A DNA stretch of 64,000 bases from Takakia lepidozioides (lineage: Eukaryota > Streptophyta > Takakiopsida > Takakiales > Takakiaceae): NCBI GenBank assembly GCA_030704615.1, contig CM060733.1:6696001-6760000 (forward strand). Direction: 5' to 3'. The notes under the pieces were generated by a model that did not search any database, was not told the DNA's origin, and saw nothing but the letters and a program-made list of their open reading frames with translations. A program made the position numbers and the translations under genes. Within the stretch, counting starts at the first letter, position 1, and each line of letters starts with the position of its first letter. Shown piece by piece: positions 22,735 through 33,571 of this stretch.

Positions 22735-23620
22735 TCAAATCATACCCCAAATGTCAACCCCAAATGTCAACCCCAAATGTCAAAGTAGCTCAAATTGTGA
22801 AGAAAAACAAAGTAGTTGAAGCTCCATCTCTGTTTTTTGAGCATAACAAATTGTGTACTCACTCAATTAGCATAAAACAACAACCAACAGCTGGGTAATC
22901 CAGGTAGCTTTCCAAAAAGCCATCACACATCATTGTAGCCCAAATTATCTACATGCTACAACCCCAAATGTCAAAGCAGGTCAAATTGTGAAGAAAAACA
23001 AAGTAGTTGAAGCTCCACCTCTGTTTTTTGGGCATAGAAAATTGTGTATTTATTCAATGGATATGGAACAACATCCCATAGCAGGGGAATCAAGGTAGCT
23101 TTCTAACAGGCTATCACAATTCTTGTAAGCTAAATTCTCTACATGCTACACTGACAAATTGTGAAGAAAAACAAAGTAATCGAAGATCCACCTTGTTTGG
23201 GCATAAAGAATTGTGTACGCACCAATTGGCATGAAACAACATCCGATAGCTGGGGAATCAAGGTAGCTTTCCAACAAGCCATCACATCCTTGTAGCCCAA
23301 ATTATCTACATGCTACAACCCCAAATGTTAAAGCAAGTCAAATTATGAAGAAAAACAAAGTAGTTGAAGCTCTACCTCTGTTTTTTGGGCATAACAAATT
23401 GTGTACTTACTCAATGGACATGAAAAAACATCCCACAGCTGGGGAATCAAGGTAGTTTTCCAACAAGTTATCACATATCCTTGTAGGCTAAATTCTCTAC
23501 ATGCTACAACCCCAAATGTCAAAGCAGGTCAAATTGTGAAGAAAAAACAAAGTAGTTGAAGCTCCATCTCTATTTTTTGGGCATAATAAATTATGTACTC
23601 ACTCACGCTCTCAAGACCTT
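22735..23620. repeat. Tandem array, about five ~195-bp units
   Basis: A unit containing CCCCAAATGTCAAAGCAGGT, AAATTGTGAAGAAAAACAAA, TAGTTGAAGCTCCATCTCTG and CTACATGCTACA recurs at about 22765, 22960, 23155 (shortened), 23312 and 23506. Copies differ by roughly 5-15 percent. The first unit also has CCCCAAATGTCAA three times in a row. This is a minisatellite-like array. Confidence 0.85.
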
Positions 23621-23639
23621 CCAAAAGTAACCCTAGCAT

Positions 23640-24593
23640 AGATTTCTTTTCCATGCTTAAGGTAGGGAAGCTTCCATGTCGTGTACTTCGTGCACTTCAG
23701 TGTTGGTGAGTATGATGTGTGCACGGCAAAGATGAAGGTAACATTTGTTTTAACATGATAAATAACTTTTGTTTTTCATCTAAAAGGTTGTTTTATTTCA
23801 TCTGCTTTTATCTGGCGGATCAGCTTTATGGCTGAGCGATCGCACTGAGCGAATATCGCTATCAGCGCGGGGAACAGCTCCCCACACCTTGGTCGCTTTC
23901 CGGCTCGTACGCTTATTCACTAGTTTTTGGTCACCAACGAGCTTATACCGTTCTCGGGGACACTACTCCCTATATATACTTCTGTGACTGTCCGCGGGGG
24001 TTTCACAAACAACCTAGTCATTTTTTGGCGAACCACCACGAAAACCCTTGATTCCCGTTGATGAGTCGCGGTGAGTCTTGGCCCACCCACCACAACCCCA
24101 TTGGACCGTGATGAGTCCCAAGACTCCCCACGACTCCCACCACAAGGTCTCTGCCCCATGGTGAGTCATATGCCACCCCCACTAAAACCCACTAAGACCC
24201 ACTAAGCTACCACCACTCCTCGTGGACCTACCCCTACCGCAACCCAGTGTGCGGGGCTCCACCTAGTGAGCGCCTCCGCCTCCTTGAGTGCCTTGGGTAC
24301 TCAAGGGTGCTTCAGCCCCCCTACCTATTGTTACCACGGGGCCGCGACTCAAGGGGCAGCCCCTCTTGTGTCCCGACCCCCCGCTCTCAAAACAAATGAC
24401 CGCGACACACACCCCTACCAACAGGGAGTCGATGTCCTCATCGACTTGTCCATTTTGTAGAAACTAACATCCAAGTTGTGGCGTCCCACATCAAGGAGTT
24501 TGTTTCCGTCCCATGGCGTTCCATGGCAAAGAACCAAACCCCCACTTGACTCTACTCTCCACTAGCTAGTTCGACCGACTTCCTCCAAGTCAC
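23640..24593. other. GC-rich repeat-like flank, unclassified
   Basis: No gene recognised. The stretch contains GATGAGTC repeated motifs near 24055-24115 and low-complexity CCCACTAAGACCC phrases. It is cut at 24593 by element 3, and its continuation at 34250-34905 on the other side has the same CCTCAAGCTCCACCTAGTG-like style. It may be a degraded older repeat that received the nested retrotransposons. Confidence 0.35.
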
Positions 24594-24919
24594 TGTCAAG
24601 GACGAGAACATAACAGATCACAAACAAGAGATCAGACTAGAGGTGCAAGACTAGACAAGAAGTCAAGGTCGACGTGGTCGAATGCATGGTGGGTAAACAT
24701 GAATCAAGATGATCTTTATAACAATGGACAAGAGTACAAGATACTGGAACTCGACTCGAATACTGGAATGCTGGAAACTTGACTTGAGTACCGGATACTG
24801 GAAACTGGACTAGATATTGGAAGCTGGACTGGAGAATTGGACTGGGAACAATAGTAGCTTGAACTTGTGTTGGCGATACTGAAGAGTGTCCAGTCTCGCC
24901 TCCTATATATACTGACTAC
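24594..24919 (-). repeat. 3' LTR of element 3, first part (interrupted by element 2)
   Basis: The minus-strand LTR runs from its TGACA end (TGTCAAGG on plus at 24594) up to the TATA region (TATATATACTGACTAC), where element 2 starts. The remainder resumes at 31327 with GCTACTAAGAAG. The five bases before element 2 (ACTAC, 24915-24919) and after it (GCTAC, 31327-31331) form its target-site duplication with one mismatch. Confidence 0.9.
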
Positions 24920-25521
24920 TGTCATGGACATAGCCCAAATGAACTTAGCAAGAGTAAATACCAGAAGTTACCAAGTTACCATGTTACTGAAAGTTACCAC
25001 GACTTACCGTAATTTACCATGATCTACCATGATTTACCATTATTTACCAAGTTACCGGGAGTTTACCAAATTACCAAGAGTAATTTGGGAAACTACTCAG
25101 GAAGCTTCCTTTGGAGGAAACTTCTCCATCAAAATACCTCATTTGTTTAAGGAAGCTTCTCCATCAAGAAACCTTTGTTTAATCTTGGAAACTTCTCCAG
25201 CAAGAAACCTCCATAGGGGAAGCTTCTTGGAGAAGTTTCTTAGTAGCCAATATATAAAGGAAACGAAACTAGACACTCTTCAGTCTCGCCAACACAAGTT
25301 CAAGCTACTCTTGTTCCAAGTCTAGTATCCAGTCCAGTTTCCAGCATTCCAATATCCGAGTTGAGTTCCAATATTTTGTACTCTTGTCCATTGTTATAAA
25401 GATCATCTTGATTCATGTTCACCTACCATGCATTTGGCCACGCCGACCTTGACTTCCTGTCTAGTTTTGTACCTCTAGTCCGATCTCTTGTTTGTGTTCT
25501 ATCATGTTCTCGTCCTTGACA
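24920..25521 (+). repeat. 5' LTR of element 2
   Basis: It starts TGTCATGGACATAGCCC and ends CTCGTCCTTGACA (602 bp). TATATAAA at 25251 and AGTCTCGCCAA at 25282-25292 mark the promoter and predicted transcript start. Confidence 0.9.
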
Positions 25522-25523
25522 GT

Positions 25524-25534
25524 TTGGCGAGACT
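25524..25534 (+). promoter_or_regulatory. Primer-binding site complementary to the element's own 5' RNA end
   Basis: TTGGCGAGACT lies two bases after the LTR end. It is the exact reverse complement of AGTCTCGCCAA, the predicted first 11 nt of the transcript (25282-25292). Complementarity stops at exactly 11 nt: the flanking bases TTT..A against TTC..C do not match. This is the arrangement used for self-priming in Tf1-type elements. A tRNA ending in GTCTCGCCA-3' would be the alternative primer. Confidence 0.7.
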
Positions 25535-25559
25535 AAAATTTGTTCTTTAGTTAGTTAAG

Positions 25560-26673
25560 ATGGAAGGTACATTTGCGGAAATGGTCACCACATTGTAGAG
25601 TCTTCAGCTCCAGATGCAAGAACTTCGTACATCTACCGCCCAATTGCAAGCTGATCAGTCTCAAGATCTTGGCAACGCTCTCCACAATTTGCAACAACAA
25701 ATTTCAGAGTTAAATGAGTCGAACAATGGATCTTCAACCATACGAGTCCCTACTGCAACAGCTCCTATTACAACGGTTCCTCTTCAACAGATTACGAGAG
25801 AACCAAAGATTAGCATGCCCGAGAAATTTGATGGGACGATATCAAAATTTCGCGGTTTTGTTCAACAAGTACGACTGTTCCTACGACTACATCTACAACG
25901 CTATCCCGATGAAGATATTCAAGTGAGATTCGTGGGCACCCTTCTGTCAGGCACTGCCCTATCTTGGTTTGCACCGCTATTAGAAGAAAATTCGCATTTA
26001 CTATACAATTTTGAAGCATTCATGTCCGAGTTTACTGCAACGTTTGGAGAAAAATGATAGAGAGAGAGTTGCAGAAACAAAGATGCGAAATCTTCGACAA
26101 GGAGCACGTCATGCTTCAGTTTATGCTGCCGAATTTCGATAACTTGCGTGCGACCTCGATTGGAATGAGAAAAGCCTCATTAGTCAGTTTCGATTTAGAC
26201 TGAAAGATGATGTAAAGATTTGTTGCTGACAATACCAAATATGAGCACACTGAGTGAATTCATCACCCAAGTCATTGCATGCGATAATTCACGTCAAGAG
26301 AAGCGATCTGGATGGTCTACGACGCATCATGTCACTGCATACGCAGTAGTGATCATATAATCGTTTGTTCGAAAGACGTCAAGAGAAGCGATCTGGATGG
26401 TCTACGACGCATCATGTCACTGCTACTACGACACCAAACACAACAACCCATCAAACATCCAGTAGTGATCATATGCAGATTGATTCTGTCCGATTCAAGC
26501 CATTGACGCCACAAAAAAAACAAAGACGGCGCTCGAATGGATTATGCCTCTATTGCGGAGAAGAAGATCACATAGCATTAAACTGCCCCAACAAGAGAAG
26601 ATTCAAAGCTCGGGGCACAACTCAAGTGTTCGATACGAGGAGGTCGGAAAACGAAAATGTCCAGTCACAGTAG
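25560..26673 (+). pseudogene. gag: gag, element 2
   Basis: The start is ATG at 25560 (MEGTFAEMVTTL) after the primer-binding site. It has a coiled-coil-like N-terminus (LQMQELRTSTAQLQADQSQD), the capsid region (LSGTALSWFAPLLEENSHLL) and a CCHC knuckle (CLYCGEEDHIALNCPNK near 26545-26600). There is a TAG at codon 13, a frameshift near 26050, and an ~85-bp internal direct duplication (26286-26370 against 26378-26455) that element 3 lacks. Confidence 0.85.
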
Positions 26674-26689
26674 GGACCATACGGCTGGA

Positions 26690-27128
26690 TACCACAAATT
26701 CCTTACCGAAAAAATGTCTCTTTCTACCTCCAGACCTTGCACCTTGCTTCACAGTTCCGATAAAAATCAGAGTGCAAAATCGAGATATCACTGTAGAAGC
26801 ACTTTTGGACTCAGGAGCTTCAGCTTGTTTTATGGACAAAAACTTTGCGAAGCAAAACAATTTAACGTTCGTAAAGAATAAACTCTCGGCCCCCGTTGAA
26901 GTCATCGATGGACGACTATTAGCATCAGGAAATGTGGACCATGAAACTCGACCACTTGAAGTGAAGCTTAAAGATCAAGCATCACATATTGTTTTCAATG
27001 TCATCCAGTCTCCAACAAATCCTGTGATCCTTGGACTTCCTTGGTTCGTACTTTACAATCCCGACATCGACTGCCTATCGCGAAAAATTTCTACAAGACA
27101 AAAATGTAGAAATATCAAAGGTATTTAA
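26690..27128 (+). pseudogene. Aspartic protease, element 2
   Basis: The protease motif ALLDSGASACFMDKNF lies at about 26793-26845 and the tail reads VILGLPWFVLYNPDID. This frame continues past the position where element 1 has a stop and ends shortly after. The domain itself looks complete but it is separated from RT by frame changes. Confidence 0.8.
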
Positions 27129-27149
27129 CCCATTCCTTGGAGCTAGAGC

Positions 27150-29506
27150 TTTCATGAGAGCTACAAAAAAAGAGGCGGCATTTGCACTTTATGCAACTTC
27201 GATCAATACCACAACAGACAAAGGTACTTCAACATTACCCGCTCAATATCAAGATTTCAAAGATGTATTCGAGAAGAAAAATGCAGGAAATATTGCCAGA
27301 ACATCGACCTTATGACTGTGTAATTGCGTTACAAGAAGGAGCCCAACCACCATTCGGCCCAATCTATAACTTATCCCAGACGGAGTTAGCTGCATCACAT
27401 GAATACATTGATGAAAATTTGTCGAAGCACTTCATCCGACATTCAAAATCACCCACGGAGGCGCCTATCTTGTTTGTGAAAAAGAAGGACGGATCATTAC
27501 GCATGTTTGTCGACTATCGCGGTTTTAACAAAGTCACAATCAAGAATCGTTATTCGTTGCCGCTGATTTCTGGGCTTCTCGACCAGCTGGGACGAGCAAA
27601 GATTTTCACCAAAATCGACTTGAGATGAGCTTATAACCTTGTACGGATAAAAGAATGAGACGAATGGAAAACAACTTTTCGAACAAGGTATGGACATTTT
27701 GAATGCAGTGTTATGCCTTTCGGTCTTACAAATGCTCCAGCAATTTTCCAACATATGATGAATGACATCTTTCGAGAATTTTTAGATGACTTTGTAGTCA
27801 TCTATTTGGACGACATTTTGATATTTTCACAAAATGAAGAAGAATATGGCCGTCATGTACGCCTTGTGCTTGATAAATTAAGACAAAAATGACTATATGC
27901 CAAGTTGGAAAAATGTCTTTTCCATCAATCTGAGGTCGAATTTTTGGGCTACATTATTTCCGACAAAGACGACTTTATGGATCAGAAGAAAATACAAACC
28001 ATCATCGAGTGGATTAAACCAACTTCGGTCCGAGATATACAATATTTTCTGGGATTTGTAAATTTCTGTAGAATCCTCATCAATGACTACTCCAAAATTG
28101 CTGCACCATTGACACAACTCACAAGGAAGGACAAATTTGTATGGGACGAGAAGGCTGACCAAGCATTTGAAAGGCTGAAGCAGACATTTACAACAGCTCC
28201 CATACTGGTACATGCAGACCCATCTAAACCATTCTTCTTAGAAGCAGATGCATCGGACTTTGCATTTGGCGCGGTATTCTCTCAATACAGTACAGATGAC
28301 CGACTCCACCCTGTTGGTTTTCGTTCTTCCGCTGCTCTATTGGAGGGAGCTAAATATCAGGTCACTGTCTATACCGATCACAAAAACCTCAAATATTTTA
28401 TGAGTACTCGTGTTTTGAATCGACGTCAAGCGAGATGGAGTATGTCACTAGCAAGGTTTGATTTTGTTATTATTTACCGTCTCGGACATCTTCAAGGAAA
28501 ACCAGATGCTCTCTCTCGACGATCGTATCTTGCGTCAAAAGAAATGGATGCAGCTTTTGACCAACAAAAATCCATCATCCTGAAACCAGCAAATCTCCAA
28601 TTGAATATGTTATCCATGGTCACCTATGACGATACAGAGATCATAAAGGAGATTCAGGAACCACTGAAGAACGACCATTTTGCTACGACACTACGAAGTC
28701 AACTAAATCAACCTCGAGACAACCCACATGTTACAAACGACTTCGAATTCAAAGATGACTTACTTTACTTCAAGGGACTTCTCTATGTACCTCTAGGACC
28801 TATACGACTTCGAATTCTTCAAACATGTAATGATCTTCCGGCTGCAGGACATTTCGGCTTCAACAAAACATTGGAGTTGATATCCAGGGATTATTGGTGG
28901 CCGCAGATGTGGAAACTCGTGAAAGAATTTATAAAATCTTGCGACACGTGTGCTAGAGCGAAGGGACCACGACATCGACCTTACGGCCTTCTTCAACCAT
29001 TACCCATTCCCAAGGGTCCATGGTCATCCGTGTCTATGGATTTTATTACGGACCTTCCAATTTTCAAGACCACCGATTCCATCCTTGTTATTGTAGATCG
29101 TTTCACGAAGATGACACATTTCATTCCATGTAATAAGACAATTACCGGCGAGGAAACTGCAAGACTCTTCCTCAATAATATCTACCGCATTCATAGACTC
29201 CCGAAGGACATCGTATCTAATCGAGGACCACAGTTCATATCAAATTTCTGGAGGGGATTATTTCACATATTAGATATTAAGATCAACCTCTCTACAGCTA
29301 ATTATCCACAGACTAATGGTCAAACCGAACGTGTAAACCAGATTTTGGAACAGTATCTTCGCTGTACGATAAATTATCACCAAGATAATTGGACGGACCT
29401 TCTGTCATCGGCTGAGTTTGCCTACAACAACACTATACATTCTTCGACCAAACTCAACTTTTGTCCAATTATGGTCATCATCCTCGAGCAAACCCTTTCC
29501 ACATGA
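27150..29506 (+). pseudogene. pol: Reverse transcriptase, RNase H and integrase, element 2
   Basis: RT motifs are [35 protein letters not shown] and an intact active site [15 protein letters not shown] (about 27790-27840). TGA codons lie at 27626-27628 and 27656-27658, at the same two sites as in element 1, and another stop at about 27891. From 27905 to 29506 a single open frame of 533 codons covers connection, RNase H (ADASDFAFGAVFSQY; the segment around the catalytic helix is deleted), the H2C2 region ([32 protein letters not shown]) and the integrase core ([27 protein letters not shown]). Confidence 0.9.
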
Positions 29507-30030
29507 AGACTGTTGGAAGCCCTACTGTAGAAAACTTTGCTACTCATCTTGCTACGATTCACAAGGAGCTTACATTCCACATCGCAGAAGTTTAAAAACA
29601 ATACAAAGAGTATGCAGATCAACATCGCCAACTCTAACCCCAGCTCAAGATCGGAGATCGTGTGTGGCTTCTTCGACGGGACATACAAACCTCGCGACCA
29701 TCAAGGAAATTGGATTATCAACGCCTGGGACCATTCAAAATTATTCGACAAATAAATCCGGTCAATTTTCGGCTTGAACTTCCACGAAGTATGCGCGTCC
29801 ATCCAGTCTTTCATGTTTCATTATTGGAGTTGTATTATCCATCGAATATTCCAGGGAGAGTTTTTGTACCACCTCCACCAATCGAAGTCAATTAAGAAAT
29901 CGAGTATGAAGTCGACGAAGTCCTAGACTCTCGCATCAAGTATAAACGTCTTGAGTATTTCGTACATTGGAAAGGCTACAACATCAGCGAACGAACGTGA
30001 GAACCTTTATCCAACCTCGTCAATGCCTCT
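29507..30030 (+). pseudogene. pol: Integrase C-terminus and chromodomain, element 2
   Basis: The GPF/Y-like region ([20 protein letters not shown]) lies at about 29720-29780 and the chromodomain at 29900-30000 (EYEVDEVLDSRIKYKRLEYF, VHWKGYNISER). A TAA at 29893 and a TGA at 29998-30000 interrupt it, so it is closely similar to element 1 but not functional. Confidence 0.85.
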
Positions 30031-30331
30031 GACAAAGTCCAAGAGTTTCATCAAAGATATCCAACTAAGCCCCGAGCTACACGTCAATGAGACGTCATAA
30101 CGATGATGTCAAGCTAGCTTCAAGGATAAGACTCAATGTACCTGATACACGCTAAGGAGGGAGGAGCACCACACATCAGTATATATAGCTACACTTCCAG
30201 TACTCTTGCATCTTGTATTGGCAGCATAGAGTCACAAGAATCAGATACATTGAAGTTGTCGCTTACCCAACTACCAGATCAGCTGTTCCGACTCTCACGA
30301 CCTTCAATATCACGCCGACGCTCTCGAGACG

Positions 30332-30628
30332 ATGGGTCACCAATGCGACACGTACTTCCTCGTCAGGACCCCGCACGACGGCAAGTGGAGCTCTACTCGA
30401 AGTCTGCTAATTCTGTTGGAGGTTGAGGCTTCGGACCCAGAGGGCAACGAAATCATGTTTGAAGGCAACTTCGAAAATGAGAATGCTCAAATTACTGCGT
30501 GGTCCCAAGTTCAAGGTGTTAGACACTATCGATGGTTACAGGGACCTATAAATCATTTGAGTAAAAAACGAAGAGCCGAATACTTGGCAAGTACCATTCG
30601 TCGGATTTTGGATTTTCTCCAACTCTAA
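30332..30628 (+). other. Extra 3' ORF-like segment, element 2
   Basis: One uninterrupted frame of 98 codons carries MGHQCDTYFLVRTPHDGKWS, VEASDPEGNEIMFEGNFENE, YRWLQGPINHLSKKRRAEYL and ASTIRRILDFLQL. The counterpart in element 1 (4700-5119) keeps the same frame locally, but with stops and a 66-bp duplication. I do not recognise the protein. Confidence 0.5.
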
Positions 30629-30683
30629 GCAAGTCCAAGATTTTACCGCTCCTCGAGGAACTCGGCGCTAGAGGAGGGGGTGA

Positions 30684-31326
30684 TGTCACGGACATAGCCC
30701 AGAGGAACTTACCAGGAGTAAATACCAGAAGTTACCAAGTTATCATGTTACCGAAAGTTACAATGACTTATCGTGATTTACCATGATCTACCATGATTTA
30801 CAATTACTTACCAAGTTACCGGGAGTTTACCAAATTACCAAGAGTAACTTGGGAAACTACTCAGGAAGCTTCATTTGGAGAAAACTTCTCCATCAAAATA
30901 CCTCATTTGTTTAAGGAAGCTTCTCCATCAAGAAACCTTTGTTTAAACTTGGAAACTTCTCCAGCAAGAAACCTCCATAGGGGAAGCTTCTTGGGGAAGC
31001 TTCTTGGGGAAGCTTATAAGTAGCCAGTATATAAAGGAGGTGAAACTTGACACTCTTCAGTCTCGCCAACACAAGTTCAAGCTACTCTTGTTCCAAGTCT
31101 AGTACTCCAGTCCAGTTTCCAGTATCTCGTATTCCAGTCCAGTTTCCAGCATTCCAGTATCCGAGTCGAGTTCCAGTATTTTGTACTCTTGTCCATTGTT
31201 ATAAAGATCATTTTGATTCATGTTCACCTACCATGCATTCGGCCACGCCGACCTTGACTTCTTGTCTAGTTTTGTACCTTTAGTCTGATATCTTGTTTGT
31301 GTTTTGTCATGTTCTCGTCCTTGACA
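30684..31326 (+). repeat. 3' LTR of element 2
   Basis: It starts TGTCACGGACATAGCCC and ends CTCGTCCTTGACA (643 bp). It is longer than the 5' LTR, partly because GGGAAGCTTCTT is repeated near 30980-31010. TATATAAA is at 31028 and AGTCTCGCCAA at 31059-31069. Confidence 0.9.
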
Positions 31327-31606
31327 GCTACTAAGAAGTTCCATAAGAAGCTTCCCCTATAGAGGTTTCTTGATGAAGAAGTTTCCAAGATTAAACAAAG
31401 GTTTCTTGATGGAGAAACTTCTTTAAATAAAGGATGTATCTTGATGGAGAAGTTTCCTCCAAAGGAAGCTCCTGAGCAGTTTTCCAAGTTACTCTTGGTA
31501 ATTTGGTAAACTGCCAGTAACTTGGTAATTAATGATAAATCATGGTAGATCATGATAAATCATGGTAAGTCATGATAACATGGTAACTTCTGGTATTTAC
31601 TCCTGC
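31327..31606 (-). repeat. 3' LTR of element 3, second part
   Basis: It continues the LTR broken at 24919, starting GCTACTAAGAAG. It ends at about 31606, where LTR sequence (TACTCCTG) meets RT sequence (CCCAGAAATCAGCGG). The first ~35 bp of this LTR are therefore missing and an internal deletion ends here. Confidence 0.85.
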
Positions 31607-32025
31607 CCAGAAATCAGCGGCAACGGATAACTATTCTTGATTGTGACTTTGTTGAGACCGCGATAGTCGACACACATACGTAATGATCCGTCCTTCTTTT
31701 TCACAAACAAGATAAGCGCCCCCGCGGGTGATTTTGAATGTCGGATGAAGTACTTCGACAAATTTTCATCAATGTATTCATGTAATGCAGCCAACTCCGT
31801 CTGGGATAAGTTATAGATTAGGCCGAATGGTGGTTGGGCTCCTTCTTGTAACTCAATTGCACAGTCATAAGGTCGATGTTCTGGCAATATGTCTGCATTT
31901 TTCTTCTCGAAGACATCTTTGAAATCTTGATATTGAACGGGTAATGTTGAAGTACCTTTGTCTATTGTGGTCTTGATCGGAGTCGCATACAATGCAAATG
32001 CCGCCTCCTTTTTGGTAGCTCTCAT
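31597..32025 (-). pseudogene. pol: Reverse transcriptase N-terminal part, element 3
   Basis: It reads [20 protein letters not shown] and then YPLPLISG, after which the sequence jumps into the LTR. The palm active site is missing. Confidence 0.85.
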
Positions 32026-32250
32026 GAAAGCTCTAGCTCCAAGGAACAGGGGTTGAATACCTTTGATATTTCTACATTTTTGTCTTGAAGAAATTTTTCG
32101 CGATCACCAGTCAATGTCGGGTTTGTGAAGTACAAACAAGGGAAGTCCAAGGATCACAAGATTCGTTGGAGACTGGATGACATTGAAAACAATATGTGAT
32201 GCTTGATCTTTAAGCTTCACTTCAAGTGGTCGAGTTTCATGGTCCACATT

Positions 32251-32510
32251 TCATGATGCTAATGGTCGTCTATCGATGACTTCAACGGGGGCCGAGAGTT
32301 TATTCTTTACGAGCGTTAAATTGTTTTGCTTCGCAAAGTTTTTGTCCATAAAACAAGCTGAAGCTCCTGAGTCCAAAAGTGCTTCTACAGTGATATCTCG
32401 ATTTTGCACTCTGATTTTTACCGGAACTGTGAAGCAAGGTGCAGGGTCTGGAGGTAGAAAAAGACATTTTTTTTTTAAGGAATTTGTGGTGTCCAGCCGC
32501 ATGGTCCCTA
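32251..32510 (-). pseudogene. Protease, element 3
   Basis: Frame-shifted relative to gag. The active site ALLDSGASACFMDKNFAK is present near 32345-32395. The frame reaches a stop at about 32251 (TGA), in a region where element 2 continues. Confidence 0.75.
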
Positions 32511-33533
32511 CTATGATTGGACATCTTCGTTTTCCGACCTCCTCGTATCGAATACTTGAGTTGTGCCCCGAGCTTTGAATCTTCTTTTGTTGGGGCAGTT
32601 TAATGCTATGTGATCTTCTTCTCCGCAATAGAGGCATAATCCATTCGAGCGCCGTCTTTGTTTTTCTTGTGGCGTCAATGGCTTGAATCGAACAGCATCA
32701 ATCTGCATATGATCACTACTATATGTCTGATAGATTGTTGTGTTTGGTGTCGTAGTAGCAGTGACATGATACGTCGTCGACCATCCAGATCGTTTTTCTT
32801 GACGTCTTTCGAACAAACGATTATCGCATGCAATGACTTGGGTGATGAATTCACTCAGTCTGCTCATGTTTGGTATTGTCAGCAACAAATCTTTTACATC
32901 ATCTTTCAGTCCACATCGAAACTGACTAATGAGGCTCTTCTCATTCCAATCGAGGTCACACGCAAGTTGTCGAAATTCGGCAGCATAAACGGAAGCAGGA
33001 CGTGCTCCTTGTTGAAGATTTCGCATCTTTGTTTCTGCAACTCTCTCTCTATCATTCTCCCCAAACGTTGCAGTGAACTCGGACATGAATGCTTCAAAAT
33101 TATATAGTAAATGCGAATTTTCTTCTAATAGCGGTGCAAACCAAGATAAGGCAGTGCCTGATAGAAGGGTGCCCACGAATCCCACTTGAATACCTTCATC
33201 GGGGTAGTGTTGTGGATGTAGTCGTAGGAACAGTCGCACTTGTTGAACAAAACCGCGAAATCTTGATCTCGTCCCATCAAATTTCTCGGGCATGCTGATC
33301 TTTGGTTCTCTCGTAATCTGTTGAAGAGGAACTGTTGCAGTATGGACTCGTATGGTTGAAGATCCATTGTTCGACTCCTCTAACTCTGAAATTTGTTGTT
33401 GCAAATTGTGGAGAGCGTTGCCAAGATCTTGAGACTGATCAGCTTGCAATTGGGCGGTAGATGTACGAAGTTCTTGCATCTGGAGCTGAAGACTCTGCAA
33501 TGTGACGACCATTTCCGCAAATGTGTCTTCCAT
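32511..33533 (-). CDS. gag: gag, element 3 (open reading frame intact)
   Basis: This is a 340-codon open frame from MEDTFAEMVVTLQSLQLQMQ to beyond the CCHC knuckle. It has an N-terminal coiled-coil-like region (residues ~5-60), the capsid domain (~95-225, including GTLLSGTALSWFAPLLEENS and DRERVAETKMRNLQQGARPA) and the zinc knuckle near residue 310 (CLYCGEEDHIALNCPNK). It is the best preserved gag of the three copies and shows what the other two have lost. It could still be translated and might act in trans, since its own pol is deleted. Confidence 0.85.
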   Translation of the reverse strand: MEDTFAEMVVTLQSLQLQMQELRTSTAQLQADQSQDLGNALHNLQQQISELEESNNGSSTIRVHTATVPLQQITREPKISMPEKFDGTRSRFRGFVQQVRLFLRLHPQHYPDEGIQVGFVGTLLSGTALSWFAPLLEENSHLLYNFEAFMSEFTATFGENDRERVAETKMRNLQQGARPASVYAAEFRQLACDLDWNEKSLISQFRCGLKDDVKDLLLTIPNMSRLSEFITQVIACDNRLFERRQEKRSGWSTTYHVTATTTPNTTIYQTYSSDHMQIDAVRFKPLTPQEKQRRRSNGLCLYCGEEDHIALNCPNKRRFKARGTTQVFDTRRSENEDVQS

Positions 33534-33558
33534 CTTAACTAACTAGGGAACAAACTTT

Positions 33559-33569
33559 AGTCTCGTCAA
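33559..33569 (-). promoter_or_regulatory. Primer-binding site of element 3 (one mismatch to its own RNA start)
   Basis: On the minus strand it reads TTGACGAGACT. The element's own predicted RNA start (33839-33829) is AGTCTCGCCAA, so 10 of 11 bases pair. The mismatch is a G-to-A change, as expected from decay of a methylated C on the other strand. Confidence 0.6.
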
Positions 33570-33571
33570 AC

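Larger units (their letters stand above)
24920..31326 (+). mobile_element. Ty3/Gypsy chromovirus, element 2 (full length, 6.4 kb, inactive)
   Basis: Both LTRs are present (24920-25521 and 30684-31326) with a primer-binding site, gag, pol, chromodomain and the extra 3' segment. It is inserted in the opposite orientation into the 3' LTR of element 3 with a 5-bp target duplication (ACTAC/GCTAC). The LTRs differ by insertions and substitutions, so the insertion is not very recent. Coding parts carry several stops and frameshifts. Confidence 0.95.
31606..33571 (-). mobile_element. Chromovirus element 3: internal region, deletion derivative
   Basis: On the minus strand the order is 5' LTR (34249 to 33572), primer-binding site, gag, protease and the first part of RT. 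The RT then joins directly to the 3' LTR at 31606, so most of RT, RNase H, integrase and chromodomain is deleted. The outer flanks GTCAC (24589-24593) and GTCCC (34250-34254) look like a 5-bp target duplication with one mismatch. Confidence 0.9.

Noticed and set aside
22735-23620. CRISPR-like array
   Set aside because: The units are ~195-bp repeats of a plant minisatellite type without short repeats and unique spacers.
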